Assembly (NCBI RefSeq): GCF_002148965.1
Contig: NZ_NGFN01000028.1
Span: 1 to 43,163, forward strand
Direction: 5' to 3'
DNA: 43,163 nucleotides
From: Streptomyces swartbergensis
GTDB taxonomy: Bacteria > Actinomycetota > Actinomycetes > Streptomycetales > Streptomycetaceae
Shown: positions 8,285-17,364 of the stretch, in pieces
Position numbering within the stretch: position 1 is the stretch's first letter
How the letters are laid out: every line of letters starts with the position of its first letter
Notes under the pieces: generated by a model
What the model saw: only the letters and a program-made list of their open reading frames with translations
Databases searched by the model: none
Told to the model about the DNA's origin: nothing
Translations under genes and position numbers: made by a program

Positions 8285-8483
8285 GCGCGTCCACCCACCG
8301 ACAAGGTGGGCCGCCTGCTCCGTCGGCGCCGGGCATGAAGGTGGTAGTGCGGCCGGCGGCGTCCCACCCGTACGCCTACGCCGCGACATGCGCCGTGTCC
8401 GCCGGCCGCGGCTACGTTTTCCTCGGCACCGCCACCGCAGCAGCCCTGATCATCTGGCTCCGCACATGATCGCCCGACAATTC

Positions 8484-8798
8484 CTAAGCCGGGAGGGAGA
8501 AGCCCTCGGGCGGCGCGCCCTCGACGAACAGCATCCCCACCCGGACCTTGCCCTCTCGTATCTCCCGGGCCCGCTGGTACTCGGGGGAGTCGTACCACTG
8601 CCGGATCCGGTCCATATCGGGAAACTCGATGACCACGAGCCGGGAGGAATCCCAGGTGCCTTCGACGGGCTCGGGAGTGGGGCCCGCGATCAGGTAACGG
8701 CCGCCGTGGCTGAGGATGGACTTCTGGGCCACGTGTGCGTAGGCCAGGCCGGCCTCCTCGTCGAGCAGATCGACGTTGACGATGACGTAAGCGGGCAT
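8484..8798 (-). CDS. DUF1330 family protein
   Basis: The 104-residue protein MPAYVIVNVDLLDEEAGLAY ... GGRYLIAGPTPEPVEGTW ... LVVIEFPDMDRIRQWYDSPE has the full DUF1330 (dimeric ferredoxin-like barrel) pattern at the usual length. The family's function is unknown; the fold is that of small stress-response and monooxygenase-like dimers. The ATG at 8798 has AAAGGAAA upstream. It stands alone between degraded sequence and the spermidine-synthase-like gene, which is on the same strand but 450 bp away. Confidence 0.85.
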   Translation of the reverse strand: MPAYVIVNVDLLDEEAGLAYAHVAQKSILSHGGRYLIAGPTPEPVEGTWDSSRLVVIEFPDMDRIRQWYDSPEYQRAREIREGKVRVGMLFVEGAPPEGFSLPA

Positions 8799-9247
8799 GG
8801 GCGTCCCCGTTTCCTTTGGACACGGCGTGTACTTCTGTCACGCCGGAGACTACGCATCGCTCGCTGAGGCGGTGCAGACCGCCGGCCACGCCGTGCCCGG
8901 CAGCGACCCCAGCGGCAGGCTGCCGGCGTGGGGCCGGCCCCTGCGAGAATGGGCGCGCGTGCTGCCTGGCTTCGCTCTTGATCGCCCGGACGGAACGGTC
9001 CGCTGACCTGCGGATATAGCTGATTGGTGATGGCGGGCGGGGACTTGCCTTGGGACACTGTCGCCCGCCCGTCGATCGCGCGCGGAGGCGGCTGCGGGGC
9101 GTCCTTCGGCCCCTGCGGCCCCTGGGGAGCCGCTTGTGCGGCAGCTTCTTGGCACCTGGCGGCTCATTGGACGTTCGGTGGCGGCTGGACGAATGCCGGC
9201 CGGCGGACAGCGGGAGTGGTTTGTTCGTGCCGAAAGGGCTTCTCGGA
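8799..9247. other. Intergenic gap, no gene recognised
   Basis: About 450 bases between two minus-strand genes. It must hold the promoter of the DUF1330 gene and the end of the downstream unit. Neither strand has a frame with a credible start, ribosome site or family pattern. Confidence 0.4.
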
Positions 9248-9970
9248 CTAGTTCGGTTCTGTGACGGCGACATAGACGGTGTTGGCCGAGGTACCGCCTT
9301 GCAGAGGGTTGTCGAAGTCGACGACATGGGCCGCTGCCTGTGCGAAGACCTCGCTGAGTGCGGAGGCGAACTGCTCGTCGGGCGGGTCGTTCGACCACAG
9401 GGCGAAGACACCGCCCGGGTGGAGGTGGTCGGCGAGAGCGCGGAGCCCGGCGGGCTGGTAGAGCGCCGCGTGCCGAGGGTGGAGCACATGGCGTGGTGAG
9501 TGGTCGACGTCCAGCAGGACGGCGTGGAAGCGGCGGCCCGGTTGCTGCGGGTCCAGACCGCTGGGGTCGGCGACCAGCGCGAAGAAGTCGCCGTGCACCA
9601 GGCGGCAGCGGGCGTCCGACGTCAGCCGGGCCCCGAGCGGTACCAGGCCCCGCTGGTGCCAGTCGATGACTTCGGCGAGCGCGTCGATCACGGTCAGTGA
9701 GCGCACCCGGGGATCGTCCAGGGCTGCCTGGGCGGTGTAGCCCAGCCCGAGTCCGCCGACGGCGACGTCCAGGTCAGCGTCCGGCAGCCTGGCGAGCGCG
9801 AGTTCCGCGAGCGCGATCTCGCCGGTGGTGAAGAGGCTGGACATCAGGAACTCGTCACCGAGCTTCACCTCGTACACCTCGTCGCCCGAGACAGGGTGGC
9901 GGCGCCGACGCAGACTGATCTCGCCCATCGGTGTCGGTTGCCAGTCGATCTCCTCGAAACGCAGACCCAT
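9248..9970 (-). CDS. Spermidine synthase-like class I methyltransferase-fold protein
   Basis: The 240-residue protein has the Rossmann-like core of the spermine/spermidine synthase group: a glycine-rich V-G-G-L-G-L-G-Y loop at about residue 90, the acidic VIDALAEVIDWHQ after strand 2, LVHGDFFALVADP and LLDVDHSPRHVLHP. Actinobacterial genomes often carry such short synthase-like proteins without the adjacent decarboxylase, and their true substrate is unclear, so polyamine synthesis is only a possibility. The ATG at 9970 is preceded by GGAAGGGTG. It is monocistronic here, with no signal peptide or membrane segment. Confidence 0.75.
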   Translation of the reverse strand: MGLRFEEIDWQPTPMGEISLRRRRHPVSGDEVYEVKLGDEFLMSSLFTTGEIALAELALARLPDADLDVAVGGLGLGYTAQAALDDPRVRSLTVIDALAEVIDWHQRGLVPLGARLTSDARCRLVHGDFFALVADPSGLDPQQPGRRFHAVLLDVDHSPRHVLHPRHAALYQPAGLRALADHLHPGGVFALWSNDPPDEQFASALSEVFAQAAAHVVDFDNPLQGGTSANTVYVAVTEPN

Positions 9971-10419
9971 CCGTTCACCCTTCCGGGAGATGATCAGCGG
10001 CGCCGGGGCGCCGACCGTGGCCCCAGGCTACGACGAACGCCGTGGTCAACGGCGGCACCAAGACTCTTCCCACCGCGCCGTCCCCTCTTGCGGAGCAGGC
10101 GCGTTGCTGGGCTCGGCAGGCGCCTGGCCGGGCGTGCCGCGACGCCGCCGGTGCAGGACAGCGCCCCCGGTCAGCACAGCGGCGAGGAGGGCGGCGACGG
10201 CTCCGGGGCCGATGTGTCCAGCGTGTCGGCGGGATGCGTTGGATCATGCCGGCGCCATTGATGACCGGGCCGGGTCCTGGTTGGGGGAAAGGCCTTGCTC
10301 TGGCTGCACATTCGGCGTTCTTCGCCTCAGCATCACCTGGACTCCCGCTGTTCACCGGGGCTTTTCACACTCTGCACGTCCCAAGCCACGTATGCGTCTG
10401 CCCCTCACGGGAGTTGAAC
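9971..10419. other. Intergenic gap with a possible membrane-anchor remnant
   Basis: About 450 bases between divergent genes. On the minus strand (about 10070-10240) one frame reads GPGAVAALLAAVLTGGAVLH followed by RRRRG, a membrane helix with a positively charged tail, but without a start codon or upstream domain. It may be the last piece of a lost membrane protein or chance. The promoter for the plus-strand PHP protein should lie near the right end. Confidence 0.3.
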
Positions 10420-12132
10420 ATGAGCCACGGCCATAGACACGACCACGGCCACCACCATCACCACGGGAGCGAGGACGCCTCGTCTCTGCCTCTGGCTCTT
10501 GATACGTCCATTCCCGACGAGGAGTTGACGCCGAGCCAGCTGTCGCGGCGGTCCATGCTGCGGCGCACCGGCCTTCTCGGAGCGGGGCTTGCGGCGGGCA
10601 GCGTGCTCGGTGGCGCGGGGGAGGCAGCCGCGTCGACCGGCCAGACACCCGCAGCGCACGGCTCACGTTCCGGCGGGTACCTGTGGCTGGCCGGCGACCA
10701 CCACATCCACACCCAGTACAGCAACGACGGCAAGTACCGCGTCGTCGACCAGGTCCGCCATGGTGCCCGGTACGGCATGGACTGGCTGGTGATCACCGAC
10801 CACGGCAACGCCACCCACTCCAGGATCGGCGTGGAGAAGGTCAACCCGGACATCATCGAGGCGCGGGCCGCGTACGAGGACACCCTCGTCTTCCAGGGCC
10901 TGGAGTGGAACATCCCCGGCGCCGAGCACGGCACGGTCTTCGTGCACCCCGGCAAGAACGAGGTCTCCGTCCTCAAGCAGTTCGAGACCGACTACGACGG
11001 CAGCGTCAAGGACGCCGGCGCCTCGACGCCCGCCAACGAGGCGCTCGCCATCGCGGGCCTGAACTTCCTCGCCGAGCAGATCCAGCGCCGCAAGGTCAAG
11101 GACGCGCTGATGCTCGCCAACCACCCGGCACGGCGCGGTGTCGACTCCCCGCACGAGATACGGGCCTGGCGCGACGCCACCGACCCGAAGCACCGGATCG
11201 CCGTCGGCATGGAGGGCGCGCCCGGGCACCAGGCCGCGGGCATCCCCGCGCCGCTCGGGATGGGCCGGGCCCGCGGCATCTACGACAACAACCCCAGCGC
11301 CAACTCCTTCGCCGGCTACCCGCTGGAGAGTTACCGCACGTGGGGCGGCTTCGACTGGATGACCTCCACCGTCGGCGGCCTCTGGGACAGCCTCCTCGCC
11401 GAGGGCAAACCGTGGTGGATCACCGCCAACTCCGACTCCCACCAGGTCTACGCCGACACCGCGGTGCGCGGCGGCCCGGACAGCGACTACACCGCCAACG
11501 GCAAGCACACCGACCCGGTCTACAGCGGCAAGATCGACCTCACCCAGGGGGATTACTGGCCGGGCTACTACAGCCGTACCCACGTCGGTGCGACCTCCTT
11601 CTCGTACAAGGCGGTCATGGAAGGCATCCGCGCCGGCCGAGTCTGGGTGGACCACGGCGGCCTCATCAGCGGTCTGGGCGCCCAGTTGCGCTCCGGCAGC
11701 CGCGCGGTGACCCTGGGCGGTGCGCTGCACGTGCGCCGCGGCAGCAACGTCGACCTCGTCGTCGAGATCAGCCTCGCCAACGGGCCCAACTGGGCGCAGT
11801 TCGTGCCCACCTTGGCCCGCGTGGACGTCATCCAGGGCGATGTGACCGGGCCCGTGTCCGACAAGGACGCGTTCACCACGCCGGACACGAAGGTCGTCAA
11901 GTCATTCGAGGTGAACAAGTCCACCGGAACCGTCCGCCTGACCTACTCCCTGGGCCGCGTGGAAAAGCCGGTGTACGTGCGGCTGCGCGGCACCGACGGC
12001 AACCGCACCGCCGTCGGCCCGATGGGCGCCGCGGTCGATCCGGCCGGGCCTGCCCTCGACGTCGTCGGCGACGCCGACCCGTGGAAGGACCTGTGGTTCT
12101 ACTCCAACCCCATGTGGGTCCTGCCCGCATGA
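10420..12132 (+). CDS. Tat-exported PHP-domain phosphoesterase
   Basis: The 570-residue protein starts with a histidine-rich stretch (residues 3-15, mostly H, G, D, R). A twin-arginine signal follows: SRRSMLRRTG at 42-51, then GLLGAGLAAGSVLGGAGEAA. The PHP domain shows H-H-I-H (94-97), TDHG (126-129), Glu162, a conserved NHPARRG segment and SDSH, the usual metal ligands of PHP phosphoesterases. The last 150 residues are a beta-rich tail. It should act outside the membrane on a phosphate ester; the substrate is unknown. The ATG at 10420 is chosen over upstream in-frame starts because ACGGGAG precedes it. Its stop overlaps the next start (ATGA), implying coupled translation. Confidence 0.85.
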   Translation: MSHGHRHDHGHHHHHGSEDASSLPLALDTSIPDEELTPSQLSRRSMLRRTGLLGAGLAAGSVLGGAGEAAASTGQTPAAHGSRSGGYLWLAGDHHIHTQYSNDGKYRVVDQVRHGARYGMDWLVITDHGNATHSRIGVEKVNPDIIEARAAYEDTLVFQGLEWNIPGAEHGTVFVHPGKNEVSVLKQFETDYDGSVKDAGASTPANEALAIAGLNFLAEQIQRRKVKDALMLANHPARRGVDSPHEIRAWRDATDPKHRIAVGMEGAPGHQAAGIPAPLGMGRARGIYDNNPSANSFAGYPLESYRTWGGFDWMTSTVGGLWDSLLAEGKPWWITANSDSHQVYADTAVRGGPDSDYTANGKHTDPVYSGKIDLTQGDYWPGYYSRTHVGATSFSYKAVMEGIRAGRVWVDHGGLISGLGAQLRSGSRAVTLGGALHVRRGSNVDLVVEISLANGPNWAQFVPTLARVDVIQGDVTGPVSDKDAFTTPDTKVVKSFEVNKSTGTVRLTYSLGRVEKPVYVRLRGTDGNRTAVGPMGAAVDPAGPALDVVGDADPWKDLWFYSNPMWVLPA

Positions 12133-12751
12133 CCGCACCGCACGATGTGCCCGGCGTCCACACCGTCATCGGGCTGGACGCCGGGATCGCGAACCTGCGC
12201 GACGCCGACCACCTGATCCACCATCTGATGGGCAGTCTCGGCCTCCCGGCGGGCACCATCGCCTGCACCCACCTGATCCGCACCGACGCACACCGGGGCA
12301 CGGCCGTTTCCCTCGCCCTGCCCGACGCCGACGTGGCCGAGGTGACGTGGGCACGCCTCGCCGAACGGGCGGGGCCGACGGAGGGCGCTGTCCTGAAAGA
12401 GCGCGGATACGGCCCCGACCAAGCCGCCCACACGGCAGCACTGGCCGCCGAGGAACACGCCCACCGGCAAGGCGGGCGGGCCGTGGTCTATCCCGGCGCC
12501 GACCGCCTCACCGGCATCGTCACCGTGACCGACGTGCTCGCCCTGACCGCCATCGACCGGATCACCGTGGTCGGGCAGCCGTCGACGGACGGCCAAGGAC
12601 CCGATCCCGCCACCCCCGTGCTCACCCGGGACCATGTACGACCGGAGTGGCGGGACGGTCAGCTCACCCTCGCCCTGGTCCCCGCCCCGGTGGCGCACTC
12701 GCCCCGTTCGAGGTGCCCAACCCCACACCCTGCTGCGCCGATCACGCCTGA
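12129..12751 (+). CDS. Hypothetical protein, probably frameshifted near its end
   Basis: Translation begins at the ATG overlapping the stop of the PHP gene. The product is unrecognised: HTVIGLDAGIANLRDADHLI, LAERAGPTEGAVLKERG, GRAVVYPGADRLTGIVTVTD. Around 12695 the frame is disrupted: the starting frame runs on into antisense of the next gene. A neighbouring frame gives a sensible ending LAPFEVPNPTPCCADHA and a stop at 12749-12751 just before a terminator. Either one base was lost (or two gained), or the sequence has an error there. No membrane or signal segment is visible. Coupling to the PHP phosphoesterase suggests a shared job. Confidence 0.5.
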
Positions 12752-12755
12752 CCGC

Positions 12756-12785
12756 CCTCCCCTGCCGGGCACCCGGCAGGGGAGG
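12756..12785. terminator. Strong bidirectional hairpin terminator
   Basis: CCTCCCCTGCCGGG (12756-12769) and CCCGGCAGGGGAGG (12772-12785) are exact inverted repeats of 14 bp. The element lies between convergent units, the hypothetical gene ending at 12751 and the binding-protein gene ending at 12837, and can serve both. Confidence 0.75.
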
Positions 12786-12836
12786 CCTCCTGCGGCGCCG
12801 GCCAAGAACCCGCGCTCTGCCGCGCGCCCGTCGGTT

Positions 12837-13806
12837 CTAGCCGAGCCAGGCCTTGACCTTGTCGGGGTTCGCCTCGATCCACTTCTTCGCCGCTGCCTCC
12901 GGTGTCATCTTGTCGAGCGCGATGTACCTGGCGACGGTGTTCTGGTCGTCGTTGGTCCACGTGAACTTCTTCACCAGCTCGTAGGCCGGGCTGCCCGACT
13001 TGGCGAACTTCGTGCTGACGATCTTGTCGAGGTCGAACACGGGATAGTCGCAGGCGACCTTCGCCCTGTCCGCGTCGCAGCCTTCCGTGTGCTCGGGCAG
13101 GTCGATCTTGACCAGAGGCACCTCGGACAGGAACCACTGCGGCTCGTAGAAGTAGCCGATCACCCACTTCTTGTTCTTCTCGGCGTCCCGGAACGCCTGG
13201 ATCAGCGCGGTCTCGCTGCCCGCGTACACCACCTTGAAGTCCAGCTTGAGGTTCTTCACCAGAGCCTCGTCGTTGGTCTGGTACGACGGGTCGCCGTCGA
13301 GGAGCTGGCCCTTGCTGCCCGACTCGGAGGTCTTGAAGTGCGTGGCGTACTGGTTGAGGTTCCTCCAGTTGGTGATGTCCGGGTGCTTCTTCGCGATCCA
13401 CGGTGGGATGCCAGCCGATGATGCCCTTGTTGCCGGTCGAGCCGAGGCTCACGGCGGTCTTCCGCTGGTCGACGTACTTCTTTTTCAGGTCCTCGTGGCC
13501 CCAGTTCTCCAGGATGGCGTCGACCTCGCCCGTCTCGAAGCCCTGCCAGCCGATCTCCGCCTTCAGGTCCTTCGTGACGACCTTGCAGCCGAGTTCGTTC
13601 TCCGCGACGTACTTGACGACCGCCGCGTCGGCCTCGTAGCCCACCCACGGGTTGACCGCGAGGTTGAAGGTGCCGCACTTGCCCGGGCCTGCGTCGGCCC
13701 CGGCGGAGTCCTCGCCGATCTTCGCCCCGCCGCAGGCGGTCAGAGTGAGAGCGAGTACGGCCATCCCGGCCGCACCGGAACGGCATTGTCCTGCTTGCTG
13801 TGCCAT
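12837..13806 (-). pseudogene. Glycine betaine/choline-type ABC binding lipoprotein, frameshifted
   Basis: The reading from ATG 13806 (AAGGAG upstream) gives a lipoprotein signal ending LALTLTACGG and the OpuAC-type sequence FNLAVNPWVGYEADAAVV and ENWGHEDLKKKYVDQ. At about 13405, after GIIGWH, the frame shifts by two missing (or one extra) bases. The expected PPWIAKKHPDITNW and the rest, with YAGSETALIQAF and GYFYEPQWF, lie in another frame down to the stop at 12837. It is a close relative of the intact lipoprotein at 31505-32482, with long identical stretches. As the third gene after sulfatase and FGE, 62 bp downstream, it was part of that operon. Unless the shift is a sequencing error, no full product is made. 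Confidence 0.8.
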
Positions 13807-13868
13807 GGTCGTGCTCCTTGTGCACTGGGCGTCTCGCGCCGTTGTGCGAGTGAGGGAGTCGAAAGAGG

Positions 13869-14765
13869 TCACGTCATGTCCAGAGCGCACCGGAACCCGA
13901 CGTTGCCGGTTGCCGAGTCCGGGTAGAGGCCCTGTCGTGCGGCGACCCGGTACCGGCGGCAGTAGGAGGCGTGGCAGAGATAGGAGCCGCCCTTGGCGAC
14001 GCGTTCCTGTCGGCCGGGGGAGGGGGAGAACGAGTCCTCGCACCATTCCCAGACGTTGCCGGTGGTGTTGTGCAGGCCGAAGCCGTTGGGCTCATAGGCG
14101 TCGACGGGGCAGGTGCCGTACCAGCCGTCGGCCGTCGGGTGGCGGTCGGGGAAGTCGCCCTGCCACACGTTCATCCGGGGACGGCCGCCCGGCTCGAACT
14201 CGTCGCCCCAGGGGAACACTTTCGCGTGCAGCCCTCCTCGGGCGGCGCGCTCCCATTCCGCCTCGGTGGGCAGGCGCTTGCCGGCCCAGGCGGCGTACCC
14301 GCGGGCGTCGTCCCAGTCGATGTGGACGAGGGGATGATCCGGCCGGTCCTCCCAGGTGGAATGCGGTCCGTCGGGATGGCGCCAGTCGGCGCCCTCGACC
14401 TGCCGCCACCAGGGTGCCGCCGCCACTGCCCGGGTGGGCGGGAAGTCGTCCGGGAGCAGCCCGGCGAAGACGAACGACCAGCCGATGCGCTCGGCCGAGG
14501 TGCGGTGGCCGGTGTCAGTGGCGAAGCGCGCGAACTGGGCGTTGGACACCGTGCAGGCGTCGATCCAGAAGGCGTCGACGTGCACCGTGCGCACCGGGCT
14601 TTCCCCGTCGGCCGGGTAGGAGAGCGCGTCCTGGCTGCCCATGAGGAACCGGCCGGTGGGGACGGCCACCATGCCCTCGGTGGCCGTCGGGCGGCGGACT
14701 GTGGTGTGCCGGGGTGCCGGTGGCCCTTCCGCTCCCCGGCCGGCGGACGGTGCGCAGCAGTTCAC
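13869..14765 (-). CDS. Formylglycine-generating enzyme (sulfatase activator)
   Basis: The 298-residue protein is a full-length FGE/SUMF1-domain enzyme, which oxidises the active-site cysteine of sulfatases to C-alpha-formylglycine. It shows GRFLMGSQDALSYPADGE, RLPTEAEWERAARGG, TGNVWEWCEDSFSP and the catalytic pair Cys264 and Cys269 in GGSYLCHASYCRRYR. It starts with GTG at 14765, whose last bases overlap the sulfatase stop (GTGA), so the two are translationally coupled. This pairing strongly supports the neighbouring sulfatase as its client. Oxygen and copper dependence is known for the family. No signal peptide is present, so it acts in the cytosol before sulfatase folding. Confidence 0.92.
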   Translation of the reverse strand: MNCCAPSAGRGAEGPPAPRHTTVRRPTATEGMVAVPTGRFLMGSQDALSYPADGESPVRTVHVDAFWIDACTVSNAQFARFATDTGHRTSAERIGWSFVFAGLLPDDFPPTRAVAAAPWWRQVEGADWRHPDGPHSTWEDRPDHPLVHIDWDDARGYAAWAGKRLPTEAEWERAARGGLHAKVFPWGDEFEPGGRPRMNVWQGDFPDRHPTADGWYGTCPVDAYEPNGFGLHNTTGNVWEWCEDSFSPSPGRQERVAKGGSYLCHASYCRRYRVAARQGLYPDSATGNVGFRCALDMT

Positions 14766-17122
14766 TGTGCCCCCATGACGCGCCGGTGCAGTCCGCCGTC
14801 GAACTCGGACGGCTCGGCACTCGGGGCGTCCAGGTCGATGCGCACCGTGTGAATGGTCCCGGTGAACTCGTTGTCGAGGACGGGATAGTCGTCGCTCACC
14901 GGTGTGCTCAGATCCACTCCGACGTCGAGTGTCTCGTCGAAGGAGAAGTAGTACGGGATGGTCTGCGCGACCCGCCCGGTGGCGTGCTTCTCACCGTCGA
15001 CCAGGAGCACGGCGGTGCCGCCCCTGCCGAGTCCTCCGCCGTCGTAGTCGAACACGAGTCGTACCTCGTGTCGTCCCGGCACCAAGGGCTCGCCGCCGCG
15101 CACGGTGTACAGGTTCATGCCGAAGTAGTTGTAGGCGTAGGCCGGCCTGCCCTCGGTGAAGTACAGGGTCCAGCCGCCGAACCGGCCGCCCTGCGCGATG
15201 ATCACGCCCTCGGCCGTCGTCTCCGGCAGGTCGACGTCGGCCGTGATGCTGTGCGAGCGGTTCTTGACGTTGAGTGTGGTCTCCTCGGTGAACCGCCGCA
15301 TTCCCGCGCGGTAGGTGACGGAGGCGCGGTCGCCGAGCAGATCGATACGGCCGGCCATGGCGGGGTTCTCGCGCTCTGTGACCCGGTCGTCCAGGGGGAA
15401 GACCTGGTACTTCGCCGCCTCGATCAGAAACAGGTCCTGCAACCGGCGCAACTTCTCGGGGTGTTCGGCGGCCAGGTCGTGCGCCTGACTCCAGTCCTTG
15501 CTCAGGTCGTAGAGCTCCCACACGTCGTCGGTGAACCTGCGGTCGTTGTCCGGCACCATCTCCCAGGGGATGCCGTGCCGGGTGACCGCCATCCAGCCGT
15601 CGTGGTAGATGCCCCGGTTGCCGCACATCTCGAAGTACTGGGTACGGCGATGCTCGGGCGCGTCGGGATCAGCGAGCGTCTGTCGCATGCTCGTGCCCTC
15701 GATGGGCTGCTGCGGGACGCCGTCCACGCTGAAGGGCGCCGGAATTCCCACGCAGTCCAGGATCGTCGGCAGGACGTCGATCACATGCGAGAACTGGTGC
15801 CGCAGCCCGCCCCGCTCGGAGACCCCCCGCGGCCAGTGCAGGATCATGCCGTCGCGGGTGCCACCGAAGTGCGAGGCCACCTGCTTGGTCCACTGGTAGG
15901 GCGTGTTCAGCGCCAGCGCCCATCCCGCCGGGGCGATCGGGTAGCTGAGCGGGCCGCCGATCTCGTCGATGTGGTCGATCATCTCGTCCGGGTCGTCCAC
16001 CACGCCGTGCCCCAGCCGGTGCTCGACGATCGTCCCTTCGAGGCCCCCCTCGCCCGAGGCGCCGTTGTCACCCAGGATGTAGAGGAACAGGGTGTCGTCC
16101 AGCTCACCGAGTTCCTCCAGCGCGTCGACGAACCTGCCGACCTGTACGTCGGCGTGCTCGGTGAACCCCGCGAACGTCTCCATGAACCTGGCCGACAGCC
16201 GACGCTGGTTGTCGGTGAGTTCGTCCCAGTGGGGAACGTCCGCGGCCCACGGGGCGAGTTCCGTCTCCGGGCGCACGACGCCGAGTTCCTTCTGCCGTTC
16301 GAGGGTCACCTCGCGCTGCCGGTCCCAACCGTGGTCGAACCTTCCGCGGTACTTCTCCTGCCATTCGGGGCTTACATGCAGCGGCGCGTGCGCGGCGCCG
16401 AGCGCGAGGTAGGTGAAGAACGGCCGGTCGGGCGTCAGTGTGCGCTGGGTGCGCACCCAGTCGATGGCGTGGTCGACGAGGTCCTCGGACAGGTGGTAGC
16501 CGTCCTCCGGCCGGCGATCCGGCTCGACCGGAGTGGTGCCTTGGTACAGCAGCGGGTACCAGTGGTTCATCTCGGCGCCCATGAACCCGTAGAAGGTGTC
16601 GAATCCCTCCCCGGTGGGCCAGCGGTCGAACGGCCCGACCGGGCTGATCTCTCGGGGCGGGGTCTGGTGCCATTTGCCGAAAGCGGCCGTGCTGTAGCCG
16701 TTGCCCTGCAGGGTCTGGGCCAGTGTCGCCGCGCTGCGCGGCCGGAACCCGTTGTACCCGGGGGCCGCGGTGGTCATCTCGGTGGTGCCGCCCATGCCGA
16801 CGGAGTGGTGGTTGCGCCCCGTCAGCAGGGCCTGCCGGGTGGGCGAGCACAGGGCCGTGACGTGAAACCGGGTGTAGCGCAGCCCGTGGTCCGCGAGTTG
16901 TTCCGCGGCCGGCATCTCGCACGGTCCGCCGAACGCGCTGGAGGTGCCGAACCCGAGGTCGTCGATGAGCACGAGCACCACGTTCGGTGCGCCCGCGGGC
17001 GGAGGGACCGGGCCGACGGGGGTGAAGGCGGTCTCTTGGTCGTGGACATCCATCGCGGTCGTCAGGGGGCGACGGACGTCGGGCCGCGGAAGTATGTGCC
17101 GCCCGGCGGCGAACTCAGTCAT
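14762..17122 (-). CDS. Type I arylsulfatase-family enzyme
   Basis: The 786-residue protein has the type I sulfatase core: metal ligands in VLIDDLGFG (Asp54, Asp55), the formylglycine motif C-S-P-T-R with Cys92, followed by TGRNHHSVGMG, FGKWHQTP, and the second metal site ILGDNGASGEGG. A beta-rich domain of about 250 residues follows. Length and layout fit the large arylsulfatase subgroup, not the roughly 500-residue choline sulfatases. There is no clear signal peptide. ATG 17122 is preceded by GGAGAAAC. It heads an operon with FGE and a betaine-type binding protein and is divergent from a LysR regulator. The sulfate ester it cleaves is unknown; context suggests one linked to choline or betaine uptake. 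Confidence 0.9.
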   Translation of the reverse strand: MTEFAAGRHILPRPDVRRPLTTAMDVHDQETAFTPVGPVPPPAGAPNVVLVLIDDLGFGTSSAFGGPCEMPAAEQLADHGLRYTRFHVTALCSPTRQALLTGRNHHSVGMGGTTEMTTAAPGYNGFRPRSAATLAQTLQGNGYSTAAFGKWHQTPPREISPVGPFDRWPTGEGFDTFYGFMGAEMNHWYPLLYQGTTPVEPDRRPEDGYHLSEDLVDHAIDWVRTQRTLTPDRPFFTYLALGAAHAPLHVSPEWQEKYRGRFDHGWDRQREVTLERQKELGVVRPETELAPWAADVPHWDELTDNQRRLSARFMETFAGFTEHADVQVGRFVDALEELGELDDTLFLYILGDNGASGEGGLEGTIVEHRLGHGVVDDPDEMIDHIDEIGGPLSYPIAPAGWALALNTPYQWTKQVASHFGGTRDGMILHWPRGVSERGGLRHQFSHVIDVLPTILDCVGIPAPFSVDGVPQQPIEGTSMRQTLADPDAPEHRRTQYFEMCGNRGIYHDGWMAVTRHGIPWEMVPDNDRRFTDDVWELYDLSKDWSQAHDLAAEHPEKLRRLQDLFLIEAAKYQVFPLDDRVTERENPAMAGRIDLLGDRASVTYRAGMRRFTEETTLNVKNRSHSITADVDLPETTAEGVIIAQGGRFGGWTLYFTEGRPAYAYNYFGMNLYTVRGGEPLVPGRHEVRLVFDYDGGGLGRGGTAVLLVDGEKHATGRVAQTIPYYFSFDETLDVGVDLSTPVSDDYPVLDNEFTGTIHTVRIDLDAPSAEPSEFDGGLHRRVMGAQ

Positions 17123-17314
17123 GTGTTTCTCCGATTCGGTGCCCGGCGAGGAAATGTCACACCGTCTTGTCGCGGCCGAATTGCAGGCGTAATGCGGCTG
17201 TACTTCAGCGGCCCCGAAATGCCCCCGGTCTGCGATGCAGTAAAAGTGTCAGCCGCCGCCGAGGTCGGTCAACAAGGCTTCCCGATTTTGGTGAACCGGT
17301 TTTGAATGAGAGCA

Positions 17315-17364
17315 ATAGAAAGCTTCTATACCGCAGGGCGCTGGGTCCGATAGAACGCTTCTAT
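17315..17364 (+). promoter_or_regulatory. Two LysR-type palindromic boxes
   Basis: ATAGAAAGCTTCTAT (17315-17329) and ATAGAACGCTTCTAT (17350-17364) are near-identical 15-bp palindromes 35 bp apart, matching the LysR T-N11-A pattern. The right copy includes the first two bases of the LysR start codon. They lie in the 240-bp space between the divergent sulfatase and LysR genes, suggesting autorepression and control of the sulfatase operon. Confidence 0.75.

Noticed and set aside
8335..8469. Small plus-strand frame ending with a hydrophobic segment
   Set aside because: No ribosome binding site or recognisable relative; likely debris or chance.
10683..12128. A long Arg/Pro-rich frame overlapping the PHP gene
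   Set aside because: It is a shadow of the PHP phosphoesterase in another frame. Only the part from 12129 is a plausible gene.
14762..17122. Choline sulfatase (betC) as the name of the sulfatase
   Set aside because: At 786 residues with a large C-terminal beta domain it fits the arylsulfatase group. Context alone does not justify the name.
14714..17305. An 863-codon open frame on the plus strand
   Set aside because: It is antisense to the sulfatase and FGE, has no family pattern, and arises from high GC at third codon positions.
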